A stretch of 17,043 nucleotides of DNA from JAAZMI01 sp050942615 (GCA_050942615.1 JBMNNQ010000024.1:1-17043); one strand, 5' to 3'; positions 8,523-15,569 are shown, counted from the first letter of the stretch. The notes: generated by a model from the letters alone, not told the origin. Numbers and translations: made by a program.

Positions 8523-8954
8523 ATGAACTACAATGAAATAATTCAGCGGGTTCGCTATAAGGATACAGATCAGATGGGGGTGGTTTATTATGCCAATTAT
8601 TTTATCTGGTTTGAGGTCGGGCGCAGCGAATTTTTCCGGGCAATGGGCATGGACTATAAATACCTGGAACAGAACGAAATATTTTTACCGGTAATTGAAG
8701 CATACTGCCAGTATAAAAGCCCAGCCCGTTATGATGATTTACTTAAAATTACCACCAGACTTAGTTTCCTGCAGGAGGTTAAATTAGGCTTCCAATATGA
8801 AATTACACATGCCGAAAAGGCAACACTGCTGGCCACGGGCCAGACAACGCATGCTTTTGTAAACAAGGATGGGAAACCGGTAGCCCTGCGGAAACGAAAC
8901 CCCTTCTTCTGGAAACTGATTAAAGAAAACATTCAAGGGGAAAAAGAAACCTGA
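8523..8954 (+). CDS. hotdog-fold acyl-CoA thioesterase (YbgC/FcbC type)
   Basis: The 143-residue product is a single 4HBT hotdog domain, the normal size of the YbgC/4-hydroxybenzoyl-CoA thioesterase group. The signature RYKDTDQMGVVYYANYFIWF contains the expected catalytic Asp (D16), followed by the helix EVGRSEFFRAMG. The conserved C-terminal TGQTTHAFVNKDGKPVAL completes the fold. These cytosolic enzymes hydrolyse short-chain or aromatic acyl-CoA thioesters; the substrate cannot be read from the motif. The gene starts at ATG 8523 with a G-rich site (GGGGGG) about 10 bases upstream and lies 39 bases after pyk, so it probably belongs to the pfkA-pyk unit. An aromatic-CoA role is tempting given the ligase at the window's end, but the two are 7 kb apart and this gene sits with glycolysis. 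Confidence 0.9.
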   Translation: MNYNEIIQRVRYKDTDQMGVVYYANYFIWFEVGRSEFFRAMGMDYKYLEQNEIFLPVIEAYCQYKSPARYDDLLKITTRLSFLQEVKLGFQYEITHAEKATLLATGQTTHAFVNKDGKPVALRKRNPFFWKLIKENIQGEKET

Positions 8955-8956
8955 AT

Positions 8957-10252
8957 TTAAAAGTTCCCCAGCTGCAGGACAATCAGGCCGCTTACCAACT
9001 TGGGGAAAAAATAAGTAGATTTTTGCGGCATACGCATACCCTGTTCGGCATATTCAATGATTTTCTCCAGGGGGGAGCTGTTCAGGAAAAAAACATAAGA
9101 TGCATCACCCCGGTCTACCTTCTGTTTCGCTGCCCATTCATCCCGGATGTAGCCTAAAAGTGATCCTCTTCTTATTGCTTCTTCATCCATGCCAAAAATA
9201 TTTTTTAGAATCAGTTCCTGTAGGAGGACTGTATCAAGCCAGGGGAAAGGTTTTTCCCCTTCCTTCAAATTTTTCAGGGTCAGCAGAAAAAGCTTCTTTT
9301 CCGGTGTATAAAGTCCAAAACGTAATTTTGCATCTGTGGCGGTGAACAATGACCTGTCCAGTAGCGCGAGCAGCCCTGCCTGTGTTTCTGCCCCGGGAAG
9401 TTCTTCCCACTGAAAATGTTTTTGCAGCTTCACCAACAGGTCCCGGCTGTTGAGGTCACTTTGCCTGATTATCCGGTGGGTGGGAAAGGCCTGCAGGCCG
9501 TCGTCATAAATGTTAACCAGGGCCATCAGGGCATAGCCGTATTTTTCCTTACTATGTTCTTTTTCTTTATGGTCCAGGTAATATTGCAGGGCTGTTTCAT
9601 AGCGGTGATGACCGTCAGCGATAAAAATATTTTGATTTTGGAAAAAAGTTTGGATGACGGAAATTAATTTTTTATCGGTAACAGCCCACAGAATATGTAA
9701 CTGTCCATCGTGATCCTGAAAATTCAGGATCGGTCCCTGTTCTTTTTTATAATGTGCCACCTGGTTATCAATATATTTTTCAGGATCTTTGTAGAGGCCG
9801 AAAATAGGGCTGAACTGGGCCTGGCAATTTTCCAAAAGCTGCCGGCGGTCTTTTTTCGGCTGCTGCAGGGTTTCTTCGTGGGGGACAATCCTGCCCTCTG
9901 CAAAGGGTGACAGCTCCACCCCGCAGTAAAACCCCTGGCGCTTGTATTTCTTTTGGTTATAGGTAAAATATTGTTCATATAGATAAAAGGCCGGTTTTTC
10001 CTCCCGGATCAGGATCCCTTCCTGCAGCCAGTTATGAAAGGTTTCTGCCGCCCGTGTATACTTGTTATTAAGGTGATCGTCTTCGGGCCGGGAGGGGGTA
10101 TATTCCAGGCGGATGATGTTGTAGGGGCTTATATTGTAAAGCTTTTGTTGCAGGGCGTCATCAATGACATCATAGGGCGGTGCAATAACCTCTGCAGGGC
10201 TGCCTGCAGCATCAGAAAAACGCAGACCTTTGATTGGCCGGACAATTGACAT
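8957..10252 (-). CDS. DUF1015 family protein
   Basis: The 431-residue product has the hallmarks of DUF1015: an N-terminus IVRPIKGLRF followed by VIAPPYDVID, an internal RIVPHEETL, and the family's best-conserved motif FIADGHHRYETAL, with G214-H215-H216-R217. The biochemical function of the family is not established; the His-rich motif suggests a metal- or nucleotide-dependent activity, which is inference. The start is ATG 10250-10252 on the minus strand, with GGAGG 8-9 bases upstream. A sigma-A-like promoter lies at 10300-10328. The gene converges on the thioesterase with only two bases between the stop codons and no clear terminator, so the two transcripts probably overlap at their 3' ends. 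It is divergent from the hydantoinase operon. Confidence 0.93.
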   Translation of the reverse strand: MSIVRPIKGLRFSDAAGSPAEVIAPPYDVIDDALQQKLYNISPYNIIRLEYTPSRPEDDHLNNKYTRAAETFHNWLQEGILIREEKPAFYLYEQYFTYNQKKYKRQGFYCGVELSPFAEGRIVPHEETLQQPKKDRRQLLENCQAQFSPIFGLYKDPEKYIDNQVAHYKKEQGPILNFQDHDGQLHILWAVTDKKLISVIQTFFQNQNIFIADGHHRYETALQYYLDHKEKEHSKEKYGYALMALVNIYDDGLQAFPTHRIIRQSDLNSRDLLVKLQKHFQWEELPGAETQAGLLALLDRSLFTATDAKLRFGLYTPEKKLFLLTLKNLKEGEKPFPWLDTVLLQELILKNIFGMDEEAIRRGSLLGYIRDEWAAKQKVDRGDASYVFFLNSSPLEKIIEYAEQGMRMPQKSTYFFPKLVSGLIVLQLGNF

Positions 10253-10299
10253 TTTAAAACCTCCGTGTTGTTTATATGCCGTGGTGTCGCTTAAATTTT

Positions 10300-10328
10300 A
10301 TTATAACTACGGGGAAAAAACAAGTAAA
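10300..10328 (-). promoter_or_regulatory. sigma-A-type promoter for the DUF1015 gene
   Basis: On the minus strand, TTTACT (-35, 10323-10328), a 17-bp spacer and a perfect TATAAT (-10, 10300-10305) lie about 48 bases upstream of the DUF1015 start codon. The -35 matches 4 of 6 positions. Confidence 0.55.
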
Positions 10329-10351
10329 ATTGGGATTGGCCGGCGCCGGTG

Positions 10352-10376
10352 TTGACATAACTTCTTGGAAAAGAAG
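10352..10376 (+). promoter_or_regulatory. TTGACA element plus 16-bp inverted repeat upstream of hydantoinase operon
   Basis: A consensus -35 hexamer TTGACA (10352-10357) is followed three bases later by CTTCTT-GGAA-AAGAAG (10361-10376), a perfect inverted repeat. No recognisable -10 is found at 16-18 bp (the bases there are AGGGAA-like). It may be an operator within a promoter that uses an activator. Function unproven. Confidence 0.35.
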
Positions 10377-10439
10377 GGAAACGGCTGCAGTGATCAGAAG
10401 TTAAGCAAACAAAAGAAAAAATGGCGGTCCACGGCCCTG

Positions 10440-10460
10440 TTAGCGGGGTAACACCGTTAA
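10440..10460 (+). promoter_or_regulatory. 21-bp imperfect palindrome in the hydantoinase leader
   Basis: The half sites TTAGCGGGGT and ACACCGTTAA are complementary around a central A, apart from one G-T wobble and one G/A mismatch. The element ends 23 bases before the chosen start codon, just ahead of the ribosome site, so it could be an operator or an mRNA hairpin controlling translation. Confidence 0.35.
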
Positions 10461-10483
10461 AGGTAGAGAAAGAGGGTGATTTA

Positions 10484-12160
10484 ATGTTGGTGGGCATTGA
10501 TGTAGGGGGTACTTTTACCGATGGGGTGCTTTGTTCTGCAGGGAAAATTTTAAAAACGGCCAAGTGGCCGACGCAGGCGGGCAACCTGCAAAACTCTATT
10601 ATTACTGTTTTGGACGATCTGCTGCAGGGCATAAAAGGCAGCGGGGTTAAACAGGTGGTTCTCAGCACCACGTTGGTTACCAACCTTTTGGCGACGGGCG
10701 GCGGGGAACAGGTGGCGCTGATCCTTATTCCCGGTCCGGGGCTCAATTTGCGCGATTTGGGCTTTTTTCCAGAGGCCTACCTGGTCAGTGGGGCCACAGA
10801 TTTTCGCGGGCGCCTGATTGAACCGCTGGATCAAGCACAAATTGAAGAGGTTGGCAGGCTGATTGAGGCTGCCGGCAGGCGTAAGGTGGCAGTGATCGGC
10901 AAGTTTTCCCAGCGTAACAACAGCCACGAACGCCAGGTTGAAAAGATTTTAAGGGAAAACCATCCCCACCTGGAGGTAATTAGGGGTTTTGAGGTTTCCG
11001 GACAGTTAAATTTTCTCCGCCGGGCGGTAACAGCCTACTATACGGCGGTGACCAGAGAAAAATGGGCCGGCTTTGCGGCTGAAATTGAAGCAGCCCTACG
11101 CGCACGCGGGATTACTGTGCCGATCAATATTCTCAAGGCAGACGGGGGGACAATGCCTTTAGAGGTGTCTTTGCGTTACCCTTGTGAAACTGTTTTTTCC
11201 GGCCCGGCAGCCAGTGTAATGGGTGCCTTTGCCCTGACCATGGATCGGCAAACTTCTGTAGTGGTGGATATCGGCGGTACTACCACCGACCTGGCCCTCA
11301 TCCTGGAGGGGGAACCGCTCTACGCTTCCCGGGGGGCCCTGATTGAAGGCCATTATTCCCATGTGCGTTCGTTTGCCCTGCGCACCATGGCCCTGGGGGG
11401 AGACAGCGTCCTGCGGTGGGATGGCGAAAAAATAACCGTCGGCCCGGATCGTTTGGGCCCGGCGGCCTGTTTTGGCGGCCCGGCAGCCACCCCTACCGAT
11501 GCTGTAAACATTCTGGGCGGTGGTAAATTAGGCCCACAAGCCCTTTCCAGCAGGGCCTTGGAAGAAGTTGCCGGCAAGGCAGGGCTCAAGGTGGATGAAT
11601 TTGCCCGGACAGTGGTTCAAGAAGTAATCAGCCGGCTAAAGGCCGGTGTTGAGGAAATGTTTAAATCCTGGGAACAGGAACCGGCCTACAAGATTTGGGA
11701 AATTATAAATAAACGGCAGGTGGGGCCGGAACGTGTGGTGGGAATTGGTGCTGCAGCCGGGGCCTTTGTCCCCGCTCTGGCGGCCGGCCTCGGTTGCCGG
11801 GCGCTGGTGCACCGTTATTCCCCGGTGGCCAATGCCTTGGGAACTGCAGTGGCCCGGCCCACCCTTTCCTTGCTCTTACACGCCGACACAGAACAACAAA
11901 TCTATTCCCTAAATTTAGAGGGGATCACCGGCAAGTTTGACCCCGGCTGGCAGCTGACCGATGCCAAAAAACTGGCGCGAAAACAGCTGCAAAAGATTGC
12001 TGCCCAAAGGGGCATTGCAAGGTATGCAGACCGCTATGAATTTTTTCTGGAGGAACAATTTAATATGATCCGGGGCTGGGCAACAGCAGGCAAGCTTTTT
12101 GATGTTGGGGTCCAGATTGCTTCCGGGGTTATTGAAGAATTTAAAGGGGTGCAGCCATGA
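10484..12160 (+). CDS. hydantoinase/oxoprolinase family protein (HyuA-like)
   Basis: The product is 558 residues from ATG 10484. I chose this start because AGAGGGTG lies 6-13 bases upstream and the family N-terminus MLVGIDVGGTFTDGV begins there; an open frame to ATG 10421 adds 21 unrelated residues. It has two ASKHA-type phosphate-binding loops, DVGGTFTD at the start and DIGGTTTD at about 262-269, as in HyuA/oxoprolinase A subunits. These carry out ATP-dependent opening of cyclic amides or carboxylation. FSGPAASVMGA and the C-terminal TAGKLFDVGVQIASGVIEE are also family-like. At 558 residues it is shorter than typical HyuA or OplA (about 650-700), and no HyuB partner is present. The stop overlaps the next start (ATGA), implying coupled translation with the deacetylase-family gene. 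The substrate is unknown. Confidence 0.9.
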   Translation: MLVGIDVGGTFTDGVLCSAGKILKTAKWPTQAGNLQNSIITVLDDLLQGIKGSGVKQVVLSTTLVTNLLATGGGEQVALILIPGPGLNLRDLGFFPEAYLVSGATDFRGRLIEPLDQAQIEEVGRLIEAAGRRKVAVIGKFSQRNNSHERQVEKILRENHPHLEVIRGFEVSGQLNFLRRAVTAYYTAVTREKWAGFAAEIEAALRARGITVPINILKADGGTMPLEVSLRYPCETVFSGPAASVMGAFALTMDRQTSVVVDIGGTTTDLALILEGEPLYASRGALIEGHYSHVRSFALRTMALGGDSVLRWDGEKITVGPDRLGPAACFGGPAATPTDAVNILGGGKLGPQALSSRALEEVAGKAGLKVDEFARTVVQEVISRLKAGVEEMFKSWEQEPAYKIWEIINKRQVGPERVVGIGAAAGAFVPALAAGLGCRALVHRYSPVANALGTAVARPTLSLLLHADTEQQIYSLNLEGITGKFDPGWQLTDAKKLARKQLQKIAAQRGIARYADRYEFFLEEQFNMIRGWATAGKLFDVGVQIASGVIEEFKGVQP

Positions 12161-13560
12161 AAAGGAAAAATGGTAACAGCAGTGTTTACCCAGCGGCCCA
12201 AAAAGCAGTTGCCCGGACCGGCCTGGTTTTTTTCCCGGCCTTCGACTGGGCTATTTCCCCTACCCACCCTGAAAGGGAAGAAAGGCTTCTTTATACCAGG
12301 GATCAGCTTTTTGAGGAAGGAATTATGGATCTCCCCCAAATCCGCCAGTACCAGCCGCGGTTAGCCGCACCAAAGGATATTGCCCGGGTACATTTTTGTG
12401 TGCCCACTATCGAAACGCAGGCGACAGAGGCACACCTGATTGCTGCCGGTGGAGCACTGGTCATTGCCGATGCCCTGCTGAAAAAGGAAATTAAAAACGG
12501 TTTTGCCCTGATCAGGCCCCCGGGGCACCATGCCATGCGGGTAGCCCACGGTAATCGCGGTTTCTGTAATATTAACAACGAACCGGTGATGGTGGAATAC
12601 CTGCGTCAAAAATATGGGCTGCGGCGTGTAGCCATTGTTGATACCGACGTTCACCATGGGGATGGCACGCAGGACATTTACTGGCATGACCCGGATACCC
12701 TTTTTATCTCTTTTCACCAGGACGGGCGCACCCTTTACCCCGGCAGTGGCTTTACGAATGAAATTGGCGGGCCGCTGGCCGCGGGAACAACCCTTAACAT
12801 TCCCCTGCCACCCGGGACGACCGATGAAGGTATTCTATTTGTTTTGGATAACCTGGTGCTCCCCGTTTTGGAAGAATTTCAGCCGGAACTGATTGTGAAT
12901 TCTGCCGGACAGGATAACCATTACAGCGATCCGCTGGCCAATATGTCCTTTTCCGCCCGCGGGTATGCCCTGTTAAATGAAAAGCTTGCCCCGGATATCG
13001 CTGTGCTGGAGGGAGGCTATTCGATTGAAACTGCACTTCCGTATGTCAATATGGGCATTATTATGGCGATGGCCGGCATTGACTATTCCCACCTTTATGA
13101 ACCTGATTACCAGGAACAGTATCTGCGGGAGGAGCGGGGAGGGTTAAAGGTACTGGAAAAAACTGTACATGAGCTGCACGCTGTTTTTCAACAGCGTCAA
13201 GGTTTGGTGGCAGCTGCCCGCCAAAAGGCCGGTTCACTGTTACAAAGAAAACGCCAGATTTACTATGATACCGATCAGATTAGGGAAACGCAGCTGGAAA
13301 CGCTCAGGGTTTGTGATACCTGTCCGGGTTATCTGTTGATTGATTCAGAAGCTTCCGGCCGGAGGACAAATACCAGGGCTTGCTGTATCAGTATCCCCCT
13401 CCAGGGTTGTTCCAGCTGCCAGCAGGAAGCCCGGGCTCATTATGACAAAATGCGTAAGGATTCCCCGGGGTACTTTGACCATCTCTATCTTCAGGACAGA
13501 ACGGCTGATTCTTACCGGCATTACAACTATCAAACCAAAGAAGAGGCTGTCATCGCATGA
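12157..13560 (+). CDS. histone-deacetylase-family zinc amidohydrolase with Cys-rich tail
   Basis: The 467-residue product belongs to the HDAC/AcuC/acetylpolyamine amidohydrolase superfamily. Key residues are all present: tandem His H124-H125 in RPPGHHAM; zinc ligands D164 and H166 in DTDVHHGDG and D253 in AGQDNHYSD; and the transition-state Tyr Y288 in EGGYS. Bacterial members remove acetyl or acyl groups from small amines or proteins. The catalytic domain ends near residue 320. It is followed by a helical, probably coiled segment (about 325-375) and a tail with C386-x2-C389, C409-C410 and C418-x2-C421, which resembles a metal-binding knuckle and is not part of the usual fold. Start ATG 12157 overlaps the hydantoinase stop. 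The operon suggests successive hydrolysis of amide bonds in one compound; that is inference. Confidence 0.92.
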   Translation: MKRKNGNSSVYPAAQKAVARTGLVFFPAFDWAISPTHPEREERLLYTRDQLFEEGIMDLPQIRQYQPRLAAPKDIARVHFCVPTIETQATEAHLIAAGGALVIADALLKKEIKNGFALIRPPGHHAMRVAHGNRGFCNINNEPVMVEYLRQKYGLRRVAIVDTDVHHGDGTQDIYWHDPDTLFISFHQDGRTLYPGSGFTNEIGGPLAAGTTLNIPLPPGTTDEGILFVLDNLVLPVLEEFQPELIVNSAGQDNHYSDPLANMSFSARGYALLNEKLAPDIAVLEGGYSIETALPYVNMGIIMAMAGIDYSHLYEPDYQEQYLREERGGLKVLEKTVHELHAVFQQRQGLVAAARQKAGSLLQRKRQIYYDTDQIRETQLETLRVCDTCPGYLLIDSEASGRRTNTRACCISIPLQGCSSCQQEARAHYDKMRKDSPGYFDHLYLQDRTADSYRHYNYQTKEEAVIA

Positions 13561-13750
13561 AAGTCTATGTGTCAAGCCGGGCTGGGCCCCGCCCACCAAA
13601 CCGTGGAAGAAGCCGCTGTTGCAGGGAAAGGCTTCAGCCGGAAATAAAAACGATGAAAATGGTTTGTGTATCTTGGACGCGGTACGGGCCTTGGGCCGCC
13701 TGGTGCCCGGGTGTCGGTTTTTGTCTATTGAAAGGGGAGGGCATTTATGA
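13561..13750 (+). pseudogene. possible degenerate coding stretch after the deacetylase gene
   Basis: Directly after the deacetylase TGA, the same frame stays open to TAA 13645-13647 and reads protein-like: AGLGPAHQTVEEAAVAGK, with ATG 13567 possible but no ribosome site. From about 13652 the plausible sequence moves to frame 2 (GLCILDAVRALGRLVPG) and ends at TGA 13748-13750. A third frame gives a 76-residue ORF from ATG 13557 (ATGA overlap), but its composition looks unnatural. Taken together this looks like the worn remains of a gene end or a frameshifted small gene. I recognise no family. Confidence 0.3.
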
Positions 13751-13756
13751 TATAAT
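13728..13756 (+). promoter_or_regulatory. strong sigma-A-type promoter for the sigma-54 activator gene
   Basis: TTGAAA (13728-13733), a 17-bp spacer and TATAAT (13751-13756), with a TG one base before the -10 (extended -10). The predicted start is near 13763, giving a 5' leader of about 160 bases that is AT-rich and otherwise empty. This is the best-formed promoter in the window. Confidence 0.7.
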
Positions 13757-13770
13757 TGTTCATACAATTA
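13753..13770 (+). promoter_or_regulatory. 18-bp inverted repeat (operator candidate) over the -10/start site
   Basis: TAATTGT-TCAT-ACAATTA has 7-bp perfect arms around 4 bases and overlaps the -10 box and the predicted transcription start. This is the classic position for a repressor operator; the form would suit a dimeric HTH regulator such as MarR or TetR type, or autoregulation. The right part also reads CATACAAT, identical to a sporulation sigma-E -10, but with a poor -35 at imperfect spacing. Confidence 0.5.
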
Positions 13771-13922
13771 CCAAGATTGATAATTGAGATGATTCTATGA
13801 AATAATTAAACAAAGATACTTTTTTAGTATATTCAATTAAACTTAGACATTATTTGCTATTATTTTTGTTAATTTTACCTGTTTATTTTGGGAAACAGGT
13901 TTTTGGGGGAGGGCAGGCTTTT

Positions 13923-15299
13923 TTGGAAATTAAGGGTACTGTAAATTTAGCAGATCTTTTTGAGCACTCCGGCGACGGTTTCTTTATTGCCGATGCCCGG
14001 GGGAAGCTTCTTTATTGCAATCCGGCAACCAACCCATTGGTGGGTATGGATCTGTTTGCATATGAAAACCTGGGGGTCTTGCTCGCGAAAAAAATAATTG
14101 ACAGATCAACAGCCCTGGAGGCTATTCAAAAAAAAAGTGCTGTTACCGGGGAGGTCAAATGTATTACCGGCCAAAAAGTGATCGCCACTTCAGCACCTGT
14201 CTTTGATCTTTCAGGAAAACTGGACAAGGTCGTCTGCAACGTCAGAAGCTATGCCTCCTATGTAGAGGCTAAAAATAATAATCCCCAGTTGCGGTCCGGC
14301 GGCAAAGTAAACTTTAAAGATCCTTATAAAATTATACAGATTAAAGGCCAACATTCTGATTATGAATTAGTATTTGGCAGCAGCATGATGGAAGAAATAA
14401 TTGACTTGGCAGTCAATTTAAGTAAAGTGGATTCCACCGTGCTGTTGCACGGTGAAACAGGTGTGGGCAAGGAATTGATTGCGCACCTTATTCATGTGCG
14501 CAGCCCCCGCAATATGACCGGTCCCTTTGTTAAAATAAACTGTGCCTCCATACCAATAAACTTGGTAGAAACTGAGCTTTTTGGTTATGAACCGGGCTCT
14601 TTTACCGGTGCCCTGAAAAGGGGTAAAAAAGGCTATTTTGAACTGGCGGCCGGGGGAACCCTTTTTCTGGACGAAATAGGTGAGTTGCCGCTGGCAGTTC
14701 AGCCCAAATTACTGAATGTTCTGCAGGACAAACAGGTGTCCAGGGTGGGCGGTACAGAGTTGCTGCCTGTGGACGTGCGCATCGTGGGGGCTACAAACAG
14801 GGATCTTAAAAAAATGGTTGAGGAAGGCAAATTCCGGGAAGACCTCTATTTCAGGTTGCATGTTGTCCCCATGGAGGTGCCCCCCCTGCGGGAACGCAAG
14901 GTGGAAATTCCGATGCTAATCTCCTATTTCCAAGATAAATTCCTGGAGAAATATGCTATCAGAAATAAAAAAATAAGCCCGGAGGTTATCAGACATTTAT
15001 ACTGGTACCCCTGGCCGGGCAACATCAGGGAACTTGCTAATTTGGTGGAACGGCTCCTGATTGTTGCCAAGAAAAATGTGGTTACTGTTGCCGACCTCCC
15101 CGCTCCTTATCTTGACTATGCAGGGCATCAACCTGAGGACCGGTTTACAGTTCATGATATTGCCCCATTAAAAGAGATGACCAGGGAATTTGAATTGGCG
15201 GTGATTACCAAGGCCATGGAACAAAGCAAAAGTCAGAAAGAGGCTGCGGAAATGCTGGGCATCAGCTTTTCCAGTCTTTCCAGAAAATTGAAAGGATAG
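13923..15299 (+). CDS. sigma-54-dependent transcriptional activator (PAS-AAA+-Fis)
   Basis: The 458-residue product is a bacterial enhancer-binding protein. An N-terminal PAS domain (about 8-105; LADLFEHSGDGFFIADARG) probably senses a ligand or redox cue. The AAA+ domain (about 145-385) has Walker A GETGVGKE (177-184), sigma-54-contact loop GSFTGA (225-230, consensus GAFTGA) and Walker B LFLDEIGE (D250-E251). It also has FREDLYFRL and PPLRERK, which hold the arginine fingers. The Fis-type HTH ends the protein (QKEAAEMLGISFSSLSRKLKG region). I chose TTG 13923 because GGGGGAGGG lies 9 bases upstream; an earlier TTG at 13854 would add 23 hydrophobic residues from AT-rich DNA and has no ribosome site. 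A sigma-54 promoter lies downstream before the ligase gene, making that gene the obvious target. Confidence 0.95.
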   Translation: MEIKGTVNLADLFEHSGDGFFIADARGKLLYCNPATNPLVGMDLFAYENLGVLLAKKIIDRSTALEAIQKKSAVTGEVKCITGQKVIATSAPVFDLSGKLDKVVCNVRSYASYVEAKNNNPQLRSGGKVNFKDPYKIIQIKGQHSDYELVFGSSMMEEIIDLAVNLSKVDSTVLLHGETGVGKELIAHLIHVRSPRNMTGPFVKINCASIPINLVETELFGYEPGSFTGALKRGKKGYFELAAGGTLFLDEIGELPLAVQPKLLNVLQDKQVSRVGGTELLPVDVRIVGATNRDLKKMVEEGKFREDLYFRLHVVPMEVPPLRERKVEIPMLISYFQDKFLEKYAIRNKKISPEVIRHLYWYPWPGNIRELANLVERLLIVAKKNVVTVADLPAPYLDYAGHQPEDRFTVHDIAPLKEMTREFELAVITKAMEQSKSQKEAAEMLGISFSSLSRKLKG

Positions 15300-15365
15300 G
15301 ACAGGGGTCAGGATCAGTTTTTCGGTGTGCCTCGTCCAACCTGTTTTCTGCTCAAAAAATTTGGA

Positions 15366-15396
15366 CAGCTCCTTTGGGAACTGCTTTTTTTATTTT
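15366..15396 (+). terminator. likely terminator after the activator gene
   Basis: CAGCTCC and GGAACTG (15366-15383) form a 7-bp stem with one C/A mismatch and a TTTG loop, followed by CTTTTTTATTTTA. It lies 66 bases after the activator stop and separates it from the ligase promoter. Confidence 0.5.
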
Positions 15397-15431
15397 AATA
15401 TAAAGCATATTTACACATTTCAGTTTTGCAA

Positions 15432-15445
15432 TTATTTTAAAATAA
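15432..15445 (+). repeat. 14-bp perfect AT palindrome
   Basis: TTATTTTAAAATAA is fully self-complementary and lies about 135-147 bases upstream of the predicted sigma-54 transcription start. It could be a far activator site or just AT-rich sequence. Confidence 0.3.
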
Positions 15446-15484
15446 GTTTCATAAATGAGTTGATTTTTTGGCAGGTTTCAAGGA

Positions 15485-15498
15485 GGGCCACATGGCCC
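15485..15498 (+). promoter_or_regulatory. candidate upstream activator site for the sigma-54 promoter
   Basis: GGGCCA-CA-TGGCCC is a perfect 6+6 inverted repeat centred about 88 bases upstream of the predicted transcription start. Fis-type enhancer-binding proteins usually bind dyads 80-150 bases upstream, so position and symmetry fit. No second copy was found to confirm it. Confidence 0.4.
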
Positions 15499-15551
15499 AA
15501 AGAGCCGTTAAGTACCGGCCTCATCGCATCTGCAGGACAGGGCGGCTTCAG

Positions 15552-15569
15552 CTGGCATCCATTTTGCAT
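15552..15569 (+). promoter_or_regulatory. sigma-54 (-24/-12) promoter
   Basis: CTGGCATCCATTTTGCAT matches the RpoN consensus YTGGCACR-N4-TTGCW at nearly every position, with the essential GG (15554-15555) and GC (15566-15567) exactly 10 bases apart. The predicted start is near 15579, leaving a leader of about 265 bases before the ligase ATG. It lies next to a gene for a sigma-54 activator, which strongly supports it. Confidence 0.75.

Noticed and set aside
8964..9007. Terminator between the convergent thioesterase and DUF1015 genes (TTCCCCA / TGGGGAA)
   Set aside because: The 30-base loop and lack of a T-tract after the stem on either strand make it unlikely.
10421..10483. Longer start (ATG 10421) for the hydantoinase-family protein
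   Set aside because: No ribosome site, the extra 21 residues do not resemble the family, and they cover a palindrome; ATG 10484 has a good site and begins with the conserved motif.
13557..13787. 76-residue ORF overlapping the deacetylase stop by ATGA
   Set aside because: Rich in Arg/Pro/Cys/Trp with no family-like pattern; neighbouring frames look more protein-like, so this frame is probably a shadow.
13854..13922. Hydrophobic N-terminal extension (possible membrane anchor) on the sigma-54 activator
   Set aside because: It comes from AT-rich leader DNA with a TTG and no ribosome site; TTG 13923 has GGGGGAGGG at the right distance and leads straight into the PAS domain.
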